Shown: positions 25,701 to 37,260, counted from the stretch's first letter. The stretch is DNA of 64,000 nucleotides from Diplocarpon mali (GCA_024741835.1 JAENRP010000003.1:3394-67393); one strand, 5' to 3'. The notes: generated by a model from the sequence alone, not told the origin. Numbers and translations are program-made.

Positions 25701-25852
25701 ACCCCGAGATCCCCACTGTACCAAAGTTCCACAGTTCCAAAGTTCCTCCGACCTGCTCGCTGCCTTGGCTTCCTCAGGCTCCGGGGGTACGGTGCCCAAG
25801 GTAGGCCAGAGTGAGCACTACGGCACACGGAGTCGGGGTAGAGTTGGGCCAC

Positions 25853-26066
25853 ACTCCCCCCTCTTTCCCCCTCCCCCTCTCCCTCCCCACTCCGCCTCCC
25901 CCTCCCACTCCCTCGCACTTACCCTGGCCCTTGCCCTTGCCCTTGCCCTTGCCCTGCCCTGCCCTTACCTGTACCCTTTGTTCCCGCCCTCCCATCCTCT
26001 CATCTTCTTCCCTCCTCCTCCTCCTCCTCCAGCCCTCTTCCCCCCCCCCTCTCTCCATCATCGTCA
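25853..26066. repeat. Long pyrimidine-rich tract with CCCTTG repeats
   Basis: About 210 bp almost entirely C and T on the plus strand, including a CCCTTG hexamer array at 25928-25965 and CTC/CCT triplet runs near 26011-26032. Such tracts mark strong transcription starts in filamentous ascomycetes. Here it sits just upstream of clear splice signals, supporting transcription of the plus strand from this point. Confidence 0.75.
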
Positions 26067-26805
26067 TCGCGACCTCGTCGAATTCGTTCTGCCGGTCTGT
26101 TTTGCGTCCATTGTTTCCTCTCGATATCTCGGTCCCTCGTGTCCTTTCGTATCGCCGGTGTTTTCGAATTTGCTGCTTTCCCCGTCGGAACTCGAGTTTT
26201 TTCAGCAGCCCAGATGTGAGTCGAGAAACCTCGCGCCTGCCGACGCTGCACCGCACGCAGTGGAGGCCCAGTCCCTCAGCACAACCCTCCTCAGCTGCAC
26301 TCCGGCGTTGCGACAGCTATGCCTGTCCCACGCTGCAGGCCGCATCGTCCGGAAGGACCTCGCATCTGGGAGAGATCCATCATCCCCAGCTGTCAGGCCG
26401 TAACGTCGCTGCTGGCGCATCGCTGTCGTTGATGTCGCCCGCGCTCGCTACAGGTCCTTCCGGATGCGCGCTTGGTGGCAAGCCCGGCGCAACATCTCGG
26501 CCGCGGCGGTCACAGAGGGGTAGCCAGATTTGCTTCGGGAGCCATTGGATATGCGGGTTGGTCCTAGCCAGAAGCTCTTGCTGATCTAGTCGTGTTCTTT
26601 ACAGAGCTGAAGTTATCTACTGCGATTCTTCCAGCGACCTGCCATCTTTGACGCCATTTCGTCCCGAAGTAATTGAAGTCGCACGCGTTGTCCTAATAGC
26701 CGAGCCGATCTCTCACGACCACCGCTACGGTTTTAACTTTCGCCGCCATTGACAGATAACACGAATTCGATTTGTACCTCATCGGGCTCGTATTGAAATT
26801 TCGAG
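26067..26805 (+). ncRNA. Putative spliced untranslated leader or lncRNA
   Basis: Downstream of the pyrimidine tract, a strong donor (AGAT followed by GTGAGT at 26216) pairs with an acceptor (TTCTTTACAG, ending 26604). The 201-bp segment 26605-26805 then ends in another strong donor (GAG followed by GTAAGC at 26806). This segment has no ATG at all, as expected of a selected 5' untranslated exon. No downstream coding exon can be assigned; the nearest plus-strand gene is the RNA-binding protein at 29218. Inference: a long-leader transcript or a lncRNA. The splice sites could also be chance. Confidence 0.3.
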
Positions 26806-29217
26806 GTAAGCCCCTGGCTCCGGAAACTCCCCCTATATGGTTGGCAGACCCTGTGAAGTGTGGTGGATGAAGAGAATGGCATGGCGCGCCTCACGTTCCG
26901 ACGCTTTCGAAACTTGCGGTATATCTGGTGATTACGAGCGCGAGATTCAAAAGTTCTCTCCTGGAGTGGCGCAAGCCCGGCTTCCACTCGGCACGGCTGC
27001 GAGTGGGCCTCCTCAGCTACCGGAAGCTGCCATCATGAGAAGCGAGACTAGCTGTTTGACCGCTGTGGCTGCGGCGAGACTCCAGCATCTCCACGGCGTC
27101 ATTGTCTGCAAGCCTCACAGTCAGCACAACCGTGGGGTGAAAGAGTTTGTCGCCTTCTCCCTCGGGACAGGAACATGTCCCGGTGTGTAGGCAGAAACTT
27201 TGCGCTCACTGCTTCCGCTCAAGCCGTCTCGGAGAGCCTAGACTCGGTCTCACGTTTTGGGAACACGAGAGTCTCTATCCTGGAAGCTTTCACTTGGCCT
27301 CCCGTCTTGAATACGTGTGTGCAAGCCAGGCAAGACCAGACTGCTTGGTTTTCGACGATATCTGACGCATTTTTGAGAATTCGTATCATTTGCTTCATTT
27401 GCGCTTGAGCCATGAATTGGCCTCTGAGTGGGGGTCAGTTCAAGTCCTCAAACTGAAGAGGCCTCTGCAATGGGTCGTTGGTTTCCTTAGCTGCGCGTCT
27501 GGCTATAACTGTAGCAGAGGCTGGCGTGTCTTATTCTTCGCACGTTTATATTTGTTTGTTACCTTCCATGGTTATGGGGGGCGCATCGTGGTCTCCCTAG
27601 CCATTTGCGCCCTCCTGGCAGCGCTACAGGATGATGACAGACGCTGCTGTACATCGTATGGATGTTCGTTGGGGTCTTCCTGTCCATGCCTTCCATCTTG
27701 CGTGTCTGCAGGGTCCTATTGGTTATTCTCTGTATTGTTTCTAGTATGTTTCTTGCAGTTGGGGCCTGATTTATAGGATCTGAAGGCAGATCTGCCCACC
27801 TAGTTTTGGTTCAACTGCAAACCTCCGTCAGAAGTTGATGGCCTAGCGGACGCCTTCTGCCAACATTTGTGACCCTCCTGTCATGTGTACTTGAACTTGT
27901 GCTCTCACTTGTCCCTCTCTTGGTTGCTGCAACTGTGCCTCTGCAGATGAGCAAACCTGATTGCGTTCCTCCTTTCAGCGGTGATACCCAGAGCGAGAAA
28001 GGAAATGAACAAAAGATAAACCAGTGGTAGTAACAGCCTAGCAAGGGGCTGTTCCATTGCTATGCGTCAGGTGATAGTGCTAAGGCGTTGTTGCAGCGCA
28101 GGCGTCTGAGCATTGGGAAACAAGCCACGGGCAGAACTTTCAAGTTTTCGACAGTTGCACCACGAACCCTGAATCATGTTAATCCATGCGCCTTGTGCAG
28201 TCTTCTCTGCTGCTGTTTGAATTTGAATCTGAATTTGCAGTCAGAGATGGAGGGAAGGACTAAGCAAGTGACACTTATCAGGATGATTAAGGCATTTTGA
28301 AAAAGATGATCTTTCTACTTCAAGAACCTTATACTGAGTCATACGCTATAATCCAGTGATGTATTCCTTCACGTAACGTCTGCTCGTTGTCGTTATGACT
28401 GCTTTTATGGCTTGATTTTGATGGTTTTCAAGTGTTTTGACGGTTACTAGCATGTTGAAACCAGTAACCCAGTGTTGGCAATGCCTGGGATCTGATTACT
28501 TTCACTACCCTAATTCCTCGGGAATACAATTTGGCTGCTGTTCTATCACATCTGCCAAGTATATGTTTGAGGGTATAGTGGGTTGCAGGTCTGTTTAAGT
28601 CGAAGAGATGCGCAGTAGTCATTCCCAAGCAGTAATTATCACCCCCATGGCCTCTGTTTCAAACAGTCAGAGGAGAATTATTATCTGGCCGTAAGAATCA
28701 CGGAACCACACATTCCACTTTACAGTCACGGAGTGAGCTTTTCGTATGCCTCCAAGTCAACGGCGTTCCCAGTGTGTAGCATGGAAGCCCTCGCCACTAC
28801 TGCCTCTACAAACCGCTCCTTCTCTCGCCTCCCTCTGTACCTCTTCGCGAAGCCCTACCACTCACAAATCTATCTTTGCGGCCCTCCACTTTCTGCGCCT
28901 GCGTTCTGTCACTTTCCATCGCTTCTCAAGAGCAATATTCATCGGTATCTGCCTCCAATTTCGAGGGTGGGGTGGGGCGAGAGGGGGGTCTGCCACCATT
29001 ACTCACTAGGGCTAGCGCAACTGAATTCCTTCGGGCCTTCGCTAACTAACCTTATAGACCACGCGCATCACGTCTCGCCTTCAATCTTCTCTAACTCTTG
29101 AACCTTCACTCTCCTGGTCTCTCCTACTAGTACTCTCGTACTCTGTATCTGACATTCACACATTACTTCTCTATTCTCTAAGATTCTCCCGCGCATTACC
29201 GAAGTCGTCACTACAAA
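26806..29217. other. Non-coding stretch upstream of the RNA-binding protein gene
   Basis: No convincing protein frame. The last 300 bp (from about 28920) carry CT-rich runs and short C/T/A leader sequence running into the ATG at 29218, so the proximal promoter and leader of that gene are here. A CTCTAAG near 29180 could be the acceptor of a leader intron. Confidence 0.45.
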
Positions 29218-30995
29218 ATGGCGTTCCAGTATGATCCAAACCAACAGCAAGGCCAGTTCCAGCAGGAGAACAACGGCAACAACGGTATGCAGCAACAGGG
29301 TCCCCCTCCCCCTCAGGGAATGGTGCCCCCTCCTCAAACCATGCCGCAAGGTGGTCAAGAAGGTGGTTCGCCAGCTCCATTCGCGCAGCAAGGCGGTAAT
29401 CCTGACGGCTCAGGTGGCAGCGTCAGCGGCGATGCGAAGACAACTCTCTGGTAAGCCAAGCATCCTCCCATCATCATCATTTTCCCTTCGCATCCTGCAC
29501 TTGATCATCGAGTTCGATCCGCGATCACTCTAGAGTGCCTCATGCCAGTTGGAGAGGGCTGTTTTGCCGGCGGTCGCGGCTTGCAGCATTTGCAGTTTGC
29601 GAAATGCAGCTCCTCCCAGCATCCACGCAGTCCGCCATCTAAACTTGGTACACGCGATACGAGCTCCGATTAATCTTTAGATCGGTGTTACCAATACCCC
29701 GCACTACTCATACACCTCGACTCCTGAGTTTCTATCCTGCCGTTGAGCTTATGACTCGGTGTGTAATTGCCAGTCACGATTACTAATTGCTCTCTAGGAT
29801 GGGCGAACTCGAGCCATGGATCGATGAGAACTTTATCCGCTCAGTCTGGTTCGGAATGGGTGAGCAAGTCAATGTCAAGATGATTCGGGACAAATTTTCT
29901 GGGCAAGAACACCTTCCTCACATGTTACTGCAGCACTAACTCTTTGTCTATAGCAACGCTGGCTATTGTTTCATCGACTTTGCTTCCCCGGCCGCCGCAG
30001 CTAAGGCCTTGTCACTTAACGGATCCATGATTCCTAATACCTCTCGTCCTTTCAAGCTCAACTGGGCCTCTGGCGGAGGGCTTGCCGATAGACGGTCAGA
30101 ACTTTCCCGGCCACTCTCCTTTGCCTGCATGATCGCGGCATTCACGAAGGAAACAGCTAACGGTCTCTAGTGACGACCGTGGACCTGAATACTCGATCTT
30201 CGTTGGAGATCTGGGACCTGAGGTTAACGAGTACGTTTTAGTGTCCTTGTTCCAGGCACGATTCCCGTCTTGCAAGTCAGCCAAGATCATGACCGACCCC
30301 ATCTCGGGCATGTCACGAGGATACGGCTTCGTTCGCTTTGCGGACGAGCAAGATCAGCAACGTGCCTTGACGGAGATGCAAGGAGTATACTGCGGTAACC
30401 GTCCCATGAGAATCTCAACCGCTACCCCCAAGAACAAATCCGGTGGTGGTGGGCCAGCAGGTATGCCTATGCAAGGCGTTGGTCCTAGCATGGGACCTGG
30501 CATGCCAGCTGCTCCTGGTATGTACAGCATGGGGGCTCCTCCTCCGATGGGCTATGGCGGCGGATATGGCGCTCCTCAGCCTATGAACCAGTTCACGGAT
30601 CCCAACAATACCACTGTCTTCGTCGGAGGTCTTTCCGGATACGTCACTGAGGATGAGCTCCGTTCGTTCTTCCAAGGCTTCGGCGAGATTACTTATGTGA
30701 AGATCCCTCCCGGAAAAGGCTGCGGCTTCGTTCAGTTCGTGCAACGTCACGCGGCCGAAATGGCTATCAACCAAATGCAAGGATACCCTATCGGTAACTC
30801 TCGCGTTCGTCTTTCATGGGGCCGATCGCAGAACAACTCTGGACCAGCCGGCACCCCGTACCGCCCAGCCCCTCCACCACCTCAGTATTCTTCGATGGGC
30901 ATGCCTCCTGCTCATCCATACGGCCAATTCCAACCACTGCAGGTGGGTCAAACCACGATATTCAATTGAATCACTTCTGACGTATCTCATAGTAA
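29218..30995 (+). CDS. csx1: Three-RRM RNA-binding protein (Csx1/NAM8 type)
   Basis: Five exons: 29218-29450, 29798-29902, 29954-30094, 30171-30942 and 30993-30995; 417 aa. After a Gln/Asn/Pro-rich N-terminus come RRM1 (TLWMGELEPW ... AGYCFIDF, assembled across introns 1 and 2), RRM2 (SIFVGDLGPEV ... RGYGFVRF) and RRM3 (TVFVGGLSG ... GCGFVQF), with a Met/Gly/Pro-rich linker and a Pro-rich tail. RNP motifs are intact in all three. Relatives bind mRNA or U1 snRNP to control stress-mRNA stability or 5' splice-site choice; which applies here is not visible. Intron 2 (29903-29953) starts with GC instead of GT, yet its CACTAAC branch site and the conserved protein frame require it. The last intron (30943-30992) joins directly to TAA; unspliced, the protein gains eight residues and ends at 30969. 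Confidence 0.9.
29903..29953 (+). other. Non-canonical GC-AG intron
   Basis: The exon ends TTCTGG, the intron begins GCAAGA and ends CTATAG, with branch site CACTAAC; 51 bp. Removing it restores KFSG-NAGYCFIDF within RRM1. No GT donor gives an open, conserved junction. Confidence 0.8.
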
Positions 30996-33596
30996 GCGTT
31001 GTATTTGCCCCATGGGATCCGGAGTATAGCGAATGGCGTCTTTCTGCCTCCAATATTTGATCTTCCAGTCAGTTTGCTTTAGCTTTACTTCTTCTCTCAC
31101 CATCCCTGGATGGCTGTTTCTCCTCTTAGCGTTACTTGAAAAGTATCGGATGGGTGGGGATCTGCATTTCCACGATGCCCATGTACAAAAAAGTGCATTA
31201 GATGTCTCCTTTTTATGAGTCCACGAAGGGTCTAACATGCGCTGCTTTCCTGTCCTACACATGTATCCTCTGAGCCTCTCATTTCTCTTTGTCTATTCCT
31301 TTTGGATTCAGCCGTGTTACTTCGGTGGTCAGCCTGTGGACAGGATCAGATCTATGGCGAGCATATCTGGCTTGAGCATCAATCATGTTTCCTCTCTCAA
31401 TGTTAAAATCCTCCAAAAGTCTAGATTATTCTCTTCATACACAACGGGGGCTTGCTGTCTGTGCGAGCTCAATCACCAATGTATCCCCATTATTAGAACT
31501 TTAGTGTCTGTCATCAGTAGTCCTCCTTCTATCAGTGCACACCTTCACCGCGACACTCCACGGAACGGAACGCAGGTATTCGAAGTACTCACTCTCACCC
31601 CTTGCTCTGGAATAACCTCCCTATCCCGAAGCTCTGCTCTTCTAGCACGAGGGACTTGGTTTCCAGGGCCATGTCCTATTTTCAAGTCTCGCCTCCATGC
31701 TTCCCAGGGCGGTAAGCTTCGCAGGGATCTTTCCCAATGACCTTTTCGTACCGTCAATTCTCGCAGATATTACTGGCAGAATCAGATCTCCCCGTGCCAA
31801 ATATCTACGTTCATTTCTGGCAGTCACCAAGAAAGGGCTTAATGCTGACAATCGATGTACTTCACAGGCCCACAATGCCTCTGGCTGAGATCAACACCAG
31901 TTCTGAAGATGCGATTGCTATAGATCTTCGCCCGGCATTTGCAATGCTCGCTGAGCTGGTGGGACTTTCTGTTTATTGCGATCTCGACGTTGATGAGCCC
32001 CTTTCTAACTTTGACGTATCAAATCCCATCAGCTGTTACATGGTCTCCAATACTTCTTCTGGTCACGTCTCTTCGGTAACCCTCTTGCGCTCGTAAAAAT
32101 CGGCGTTCGGTCTCCCCTCGACAATCTCAGTCACTACGCGCATTTGAAACTTGGAAAGGTATAGCGTCCTTAACAGCGGATACCCCATTTGCGTGGAATG
32201 ACGAGGGGGGTAGGATAAAAAGGCGTTCTCATGCTTTACAACTCGGTCTTCCTTTCCTGCTGTGGCCATCTATGCGACACGGTTATACGCTTTCTTCTCT
32301 TTCGGCGCGCATGAGCGCCACTGGGCACGGGATCCTTTCTCATTCATTGATGTCTTCATGGCGATCCGCTTTTTTTACATGGTTTCGGTGGTGCGCGTTT
32401 TCGGGGCTATGATGGACGGGTGATGGATCATGATGATGACTCAGTCTGCATTTTTCTTACAGAACTACAACCGCGATCATTGAGAACGGCGGGCCTCATC
32501 TACGGGTCTCTTCCTTCTCGGACTGGCACTGAGGTGCGGACGGTGGAGATGGATGTCTGCATATTGCTCGGGTGGATCTGGCTCGGGCATTTCGTTTCGT
32601 TCGGTCTTCTTGCATCCCTTTCACATTATATACGCTTGATGATTGTCTTATGAGTCTGGCAGAGGGGTTGGTCTCCAATCTCGATTTCTCACAGCAACGT
32701 TACGGGTAGAGTTGTCCACAGGACTCTCCCCGGCCTTCGGGCAGCCTTTCTGTTACAGCTACATACATGCAAGCCTTTGCTTTTCATCTCAGCACTCTAC
32801 CCTTCATCGTTCACGATGTGGATTGGTGCGAGAACCTCTTTAGTCGTACGAGCCCCAATATAGGGGTGCTCGCTGTGTGGATCGATCTCTTCGGGATTTT
32901 TTCTACGTACGTAGGCCTCAGTCACTACTTTAGAGAGGGGATCGCATTGCGCTCCAGCTTCTACTACTATAAACGCGTTGTATTTCGCATTGAACAAAAC
33001 CTGTTTTTAGACGGATGTTCAATGTCCCGTTGCAAGTGAGACTCGAATTTGAAATGAGTGACTTGGAGAACACGCCAATGGCTCTGTGCTTACTTCCCAT
33101 TATCAAAGAACGGCTCGGTATACGTGCAATTTGCCACGCATGTTGATTGCACAACGCTTTCATAAGCGATATCGCCGACATTTTCTCGGTTCTCCTGATC
33201 TCAGGTGCCGGCTCTGGGATTTTACAAACCTGCAAACAAAACCCTGGTTAGTATAAGCCCCTCTCCGGTGATGACTTGCCCTCGCATGACCAGTGTTTCC
33301 CCTTGTGTGTAGAGGGCACGTAGGGGTCAGCTCAGACATTGTCAAATCGGCTCTTCCCATCAACTTGTTTCTCTCTCTGGCGAGTCAACAGCCCTAGCCA
33401 GACTGTTTACTCGGTTTGGGCTTCCGTCATGACACGAGAACCCCTCCACTTCCCCTCTTACCCCCTCGCTCATCCCAGAGGTAGTAGCAACACTCGCCCT
33501 TCCCTCCTGGTTTCATGATTTCGTCGGCATCCGAGCGTGGCCTGGTCAGAACAAGACGTACGCGAAATTGGCCATTGGATCTTTCCCTGGTCGTAT
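30996..33596. other. Intergenic region downstream of the RNA-binding protein gene
   Basis: About 2.6 kb. It starts with the probable 3' untranslated region. The frames present (for example 31237-31740 and 32767-33039) are Ser/Leu/Cys-rich and T-rich without domains or conserved-looking motifs, and I call none of them genes. Confidence 0.55.
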
Positions 33597-33662
33597 GATA
33601 TGACCTGTCTAGCGAGTCTCGCGGCGCGACACAACCTTCTCCCTCGTCCGCCATCATCACAG

Positions 33663-34338
33663 ACATCAACGACGCCTTGCCTCGTTGCCGAGCATTCGAC
33701 ACTGCCAAAAAGGACGCCAGTCGCCCTAACTTCTCGCTCCTCGATAGACTCTGGACGTCTCTTCCTTCACAGAAAGACCGTTCCACCAGGGCGCAATTGG
33801 CTCCCCAGTCCGATTCTAAACAGAGGCTCCACGCGCGCGAGGCACGCATCTCTGTGAGTCCTCGCAGATTCACCTATCCACCGAAGTTCCCCCTTTGATT
33901 TTGCGCCGCCCCTCCAATTCCTCTCCATCGGCGCCGTGACTGGCACTCTGCTTCACAACTGGGCTCCGATCAGAATGCGGCCAGTGGAAAGGCACGTCCT
34001 GGCGCAGGTCTTGCTCTCCGCGCACTGTGTTGGTGATCAGCTCGCCGTGTGGTCCTCTTGCTCAGCGTGCAGCTGGACGCTTTGNCCCACCTGTTCGATC
34101 GGGAGGCCTGCAAAGCCGGACCCTCTACCTCCACGCGATGTTTGCTGTCACCGCGTGATCTCTTGCAAGTCGAGGCGACTAGAAGGAGTCGTGTAAGTGG
34201 ATGGTCACGGGCATCCAGGTATCTTACGATTCAAGATATCTGCCAAACGACGCCCGCGCCTCCTGCGATAGAGCACAACTCGCTTACGAAGCCGATCCAC
34301 AAACGTTCGTTCCCCTGCAAAGTTACGTGGAGCAATAA
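33663..34338 (+). CDS. Tentative small spliced gene, unknown function (5' end not found)
   Basis: Three segments join in a single frame with phase-0 junctions. Segment A is 33663-33853 (after a CATCACAG acceptor; DINDALPRCRAFDTAKKDA, FSLLDRLWTSLPSQ) and ends at a strong GTGAGT donor. Segment B is 34073-34168 (after GTGCAG; HLFDREACKAG). Segment C is 34219-34338 (after ATCCAG; ASCDRAQLAYEADPQ) and stops at TAA. The amphipathic, charged, helix-rich composition differs from the Ser/Arg/Pro chance frames around it. Weak points: no start exon is identified, the second donor (GTCGAG) is poor, and one N base falls in segment B at 34085. No family is recognised. It may be a real gene, a relic or chance. 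Confidence 0.28.
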
Positions 34339-35037
34339 GGCGTCCAAAAAAAAAAAGACTCTGACGCGAGAAGAAGCTTATCGAAAGGGGGACTCCCAGA
34401 ACTATTTACTAGGCTCACATCGACTGCTCATCCCCTTCCCAGCTGCTTCTGTAAAAGAAGCAGCAGCAGCAGGGTGAAGGATCCGCGACGTATCAGTAGA
34501 CCTGGAAGTCCGGTCCCCCCCCCCCCTGGTAGTGATTTTGGGCGCTAGGTACAGATTCCGTGTACCGGTCCGGAGCTGAGCAGCTCGCTCGCACGTTGTG
34601 GTGGGGTTCGGGAGCAATTCCCGGGCGAGATTCAATACTGCTGCTGCTGCTGCTGCCTGTTCGATCTACAGTCGCCCACCGACACCGACGGCGGCAACAG
34701 CACGGTTTCAATACCAAGCGCTACAGCTTGGCATACTGTCTGGTACGGGGATGCTAGACTCGGGGTTTCATTTTCCGTGCGTGCCTAGCTACCGGGCCAA
34801 GAGGCGTGCTCGTAGCGGGGGAAGAGAGCAGCTGGGATAGAATGGAATAATCGGTCCACGCCTAGCGAGACGAAATGACAAAACTGCCTGGTGTAGAGTG
34901 TTACTTGGCAGTGGTTTGCATTCCACTTCTCTCCGACATGTACCTATGGACGAAGGGTACAAAAACCAAGTCTTCCATGAGGCCGGTATGTTAGATTGGA
35001 TATCGGGTCTTCCACCGCCGCATCTCTTCACAAGAGC

Positions 35038-36844
35038 TCACTTCCGCACTTTCCGAGCGTGCTTCACTAGATTCTCTATGACACCCTCGAAAGCATCCCG
35101 ATCGCCCAACTTCTCATCCGTTCTCTTCGTCCAATACTCCAAGACCTCTTTCGCGGTACCTTGCATCTCTTCCAGCTTGCTGACATGCGCCTTCAACTCC
35201 TTCACGGTGAGACCGTCCAGCGCCTGATCTGTAAAGCTACATAGCTGGCGCGCCGAGAGGAGATCCAATCGTGGTGCAGGCGGGGGGCCTCGCCTCCTCT
35301 TCGAGTCTGACCTCGATGGCTTGCCCTGAGAATCAACAGATGTGGTCGAGGCGTTGCCTTCGCCCTGCTTGAGCCGGGATATGGAGCGGGAGTCGGTAGA
35401 GGTCCGCGGCGAGCCGGAGGCGGGGTTGAGGTTCATGGATGGGAGGATAAGTTTCTTCTGTTTCGATGCGGGAAGAATCTCGTCCAGGTCGACCGGCACA
35501 CCGAGTGAGACGAGGAAGAGCCGCCGGATGCGAGAACGGATCCAATTAGGGGGTTGCAGGGGAGGAGGAGCGACGAGCTGAGACCATAAAGAAGCACTTC
35601 GAGGTGTCAGGAAGATAGGGTGCTCTGCAGAGATTGGCGGGAGGACTGAAGTGTCAATCGAATCGGCAGGAAACAGGGCATTCATGTATGATTCTGTGGC
35701 GGCTTGTATCTCTTCGGGGGAGTCGAGATCGGCAAAATCAAGGACAGGCTGAGAGTGGGTTAGCGACAGTCACTCGAGGGCAGACAGCTGTGTAATCGTT
35801 GTATAATTTGCTACTTACAAATGAGGGTTTTACTGGTATAGATTGTGGAGGCAGAGCTGGAGCTGCCTCCTGGAAACCGTCATCAAAATCGCCAAATTCT
35901 GCATCTTCCCCTTCTTCAAATTCATCAAAATCGTCTCCAAATCCTTCATTCGACCCATCCTCTACCTCGTCATATTCGACCGTTGCAACAGGTGCCTCCT
36001 TCTTCCCAGCCATAGATGACTTCCGTCTCGCGTGGTTTACGATTGGGGACCTAGCAGCAGGAGACGTTGGCGAGCCTGATCCGGTCAATCGCTCTGAAGT
36101 GCAAGCTATCGAAATACGCTTACCTGGAACGTCTCTTACTTCTTCCACAATGTCTGGCTCAGCATCGCCTCTCCTCAACTCATAAGCCCTGGTGCCGGGG
36201 ACTTCGCCATGACAAGGGCTGGAGTCTATCTTCTCAACCTTTGTGATGGGAATCGGTAGGTCGCCAGGAGTGCTACCTGCTCGAGACCTGGTGCTGGAAG
36301 CAGGGCTGTGGTTGCCAGATCTCACCACGAGATCTGGCACAGAATCAGCGGCTCTTAAATCGTGCGCCACTGTTCCCGGGACCTCTCCGTGGCTCGGGGA
36401 AGACGGATCGACCTTCTCGACTATCATCAACGGGATGGGCTGCCCGCCTGGTGGTGTAGAAGGCTTGCGGGTTGTTGTACTGATTTTCAGACTTTTATGG
36501 TCCGGAACAATTGCTATCTCATCCGGAGCAGCATCCTGTTCGCGCAAGCGGTAGGCCTCTGTGCCAGGCTTCTCTCCGTAGCTGACTTCGTCGTCGACTT
36601 TCTCGACGCGGGTTAGGGGGACCACAACATGGGAAGAGGAGTCGTCAACAGGGGTCGATTCAGCCGGATCAAGGCCAGACTGTGCATCCGAGAAATGGTC
36701 CTCGGATTCAGACGATTCTACATATAATCAATTAGTATGGGAGCTTGAACTTCATTGGTGATTGGTACCTAGGTCGTGTGCTCCTGGATCCTCGATGCTT
36801 GGCCTGGGTGGCGCCTCTAAATGCTCCTGGTGGTCGTCGGTCAT
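35038..36844 (-). CDS. LAA2-like AP-1/clathrin accessory protein candidate
   Basis: Three exons, minus strand: 36844-36769, 36717-35819 and 35748-35038; 561 aa; introns of 51 and 70 bp, GT-AG. The first half has three degenerate 37-40 residue repeats, each containing a VEK[VI]D ... GE[VK]PGT.A..LR..DA.PD core. They are followed by an acidic Phe-rich stretch (GDDFDEFEEGEDAEFGDFDD), which resembles adaptor-ear or clathrin-accessory DDFxxF/DFGDF motifs. The C-terminal third carries the segment NWIRSRIRRLFLVSLGVP with a coiled-coil tail, which I associate with the fungal YBL010C/LAA2 family that helps recruit AP-1 to trans-Golgi membranes. The family call rests on remembered motif patterns, so function is inferred. 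It is divergently arranged with NSP1 over about 420 bp. Confidence 0.7.
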
Positions 36845-37260
36845 GGTTGAAAAGGTAAATAATTAGAAAGGCTCAAGCTTTCTCTCAATTATCGTAGCGA
36901 ATATTGTCCTGAGAACGTAAGCAGGAAATGGTATATCTTTTATCCTGCGTGGACAGAGCCTTGTTCTAGAGCTTTGCAAGTGCCGGGCGAAGTTAGCCCG
37001 GCCCAAAAAGCGCGCTAAAATTTATTGTCACTGTTGCTCTTCCATATCGCGTCCCTTAACGGCCGATCGAGATGACAGTCTCCCTGCCAAATCTTTTACT
37101 GCGAATGCATCAAATCCAACTGACCTGCATTCAGGTTCTAGCTACTGTCTGAAAAACCCAATTCAAAGGTACGGCTGGTATTTTATGACAATCATACTCA
37201 ACCTAGCCTCCAGGATTCACAGGACCGCAAGCTAACTTCGACAGCTCAGACTGCAAGCAT
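36845..37260. promoter_or_regulatory. Bidirectional promoter between LAA2-like gene and NSP1
   Basis: A 416-bp gap between divergent start codons. It includes AT-rich segments at about 37015-37030 and no other gene. Both promoters must lie here. Confidence 0.6.

Larger units (their letters stand above)
20201..25852. other. Gene-poor GC-rich spacer
   Basis: About 5.6 kb in which no frame has a domain, sensible composition or supporting splice structure. The longest frames (for example 312 codons on the minus strand at 23547-24485) are Arg/Ser/Pro-rich and typical of chance frames in GC-rich DNA. It contains short tandem repeats and an 11-N gap at 21942-21952. With the next 3.3 kb it forms the largest protein-gene-free stretch of the left two-thirds of the window. 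Confidence 0.6.

Noticed and set aside
25811..26584. 257-codon plus-strand Pro/Ser/Leu frame
   Set aside because: The frame is open because of the pyrimidine tract (CCT, CTC, CTT codons) and crosses the proposed splice donor and acceptor.
31237..31740. 167-codon plus-strand frame downstream of the RNA-binding protein gene
   Set aside because: No domain, Ser/Cys/Leu-rich, no conserved-looking blocks; probably 3' untranslated or spacer DNA.
33427..33873. 148-codon minus-strand frame
   Set aside because: Lies antisense to a better-looking plus-strand candidate and shows no recognisable motif.
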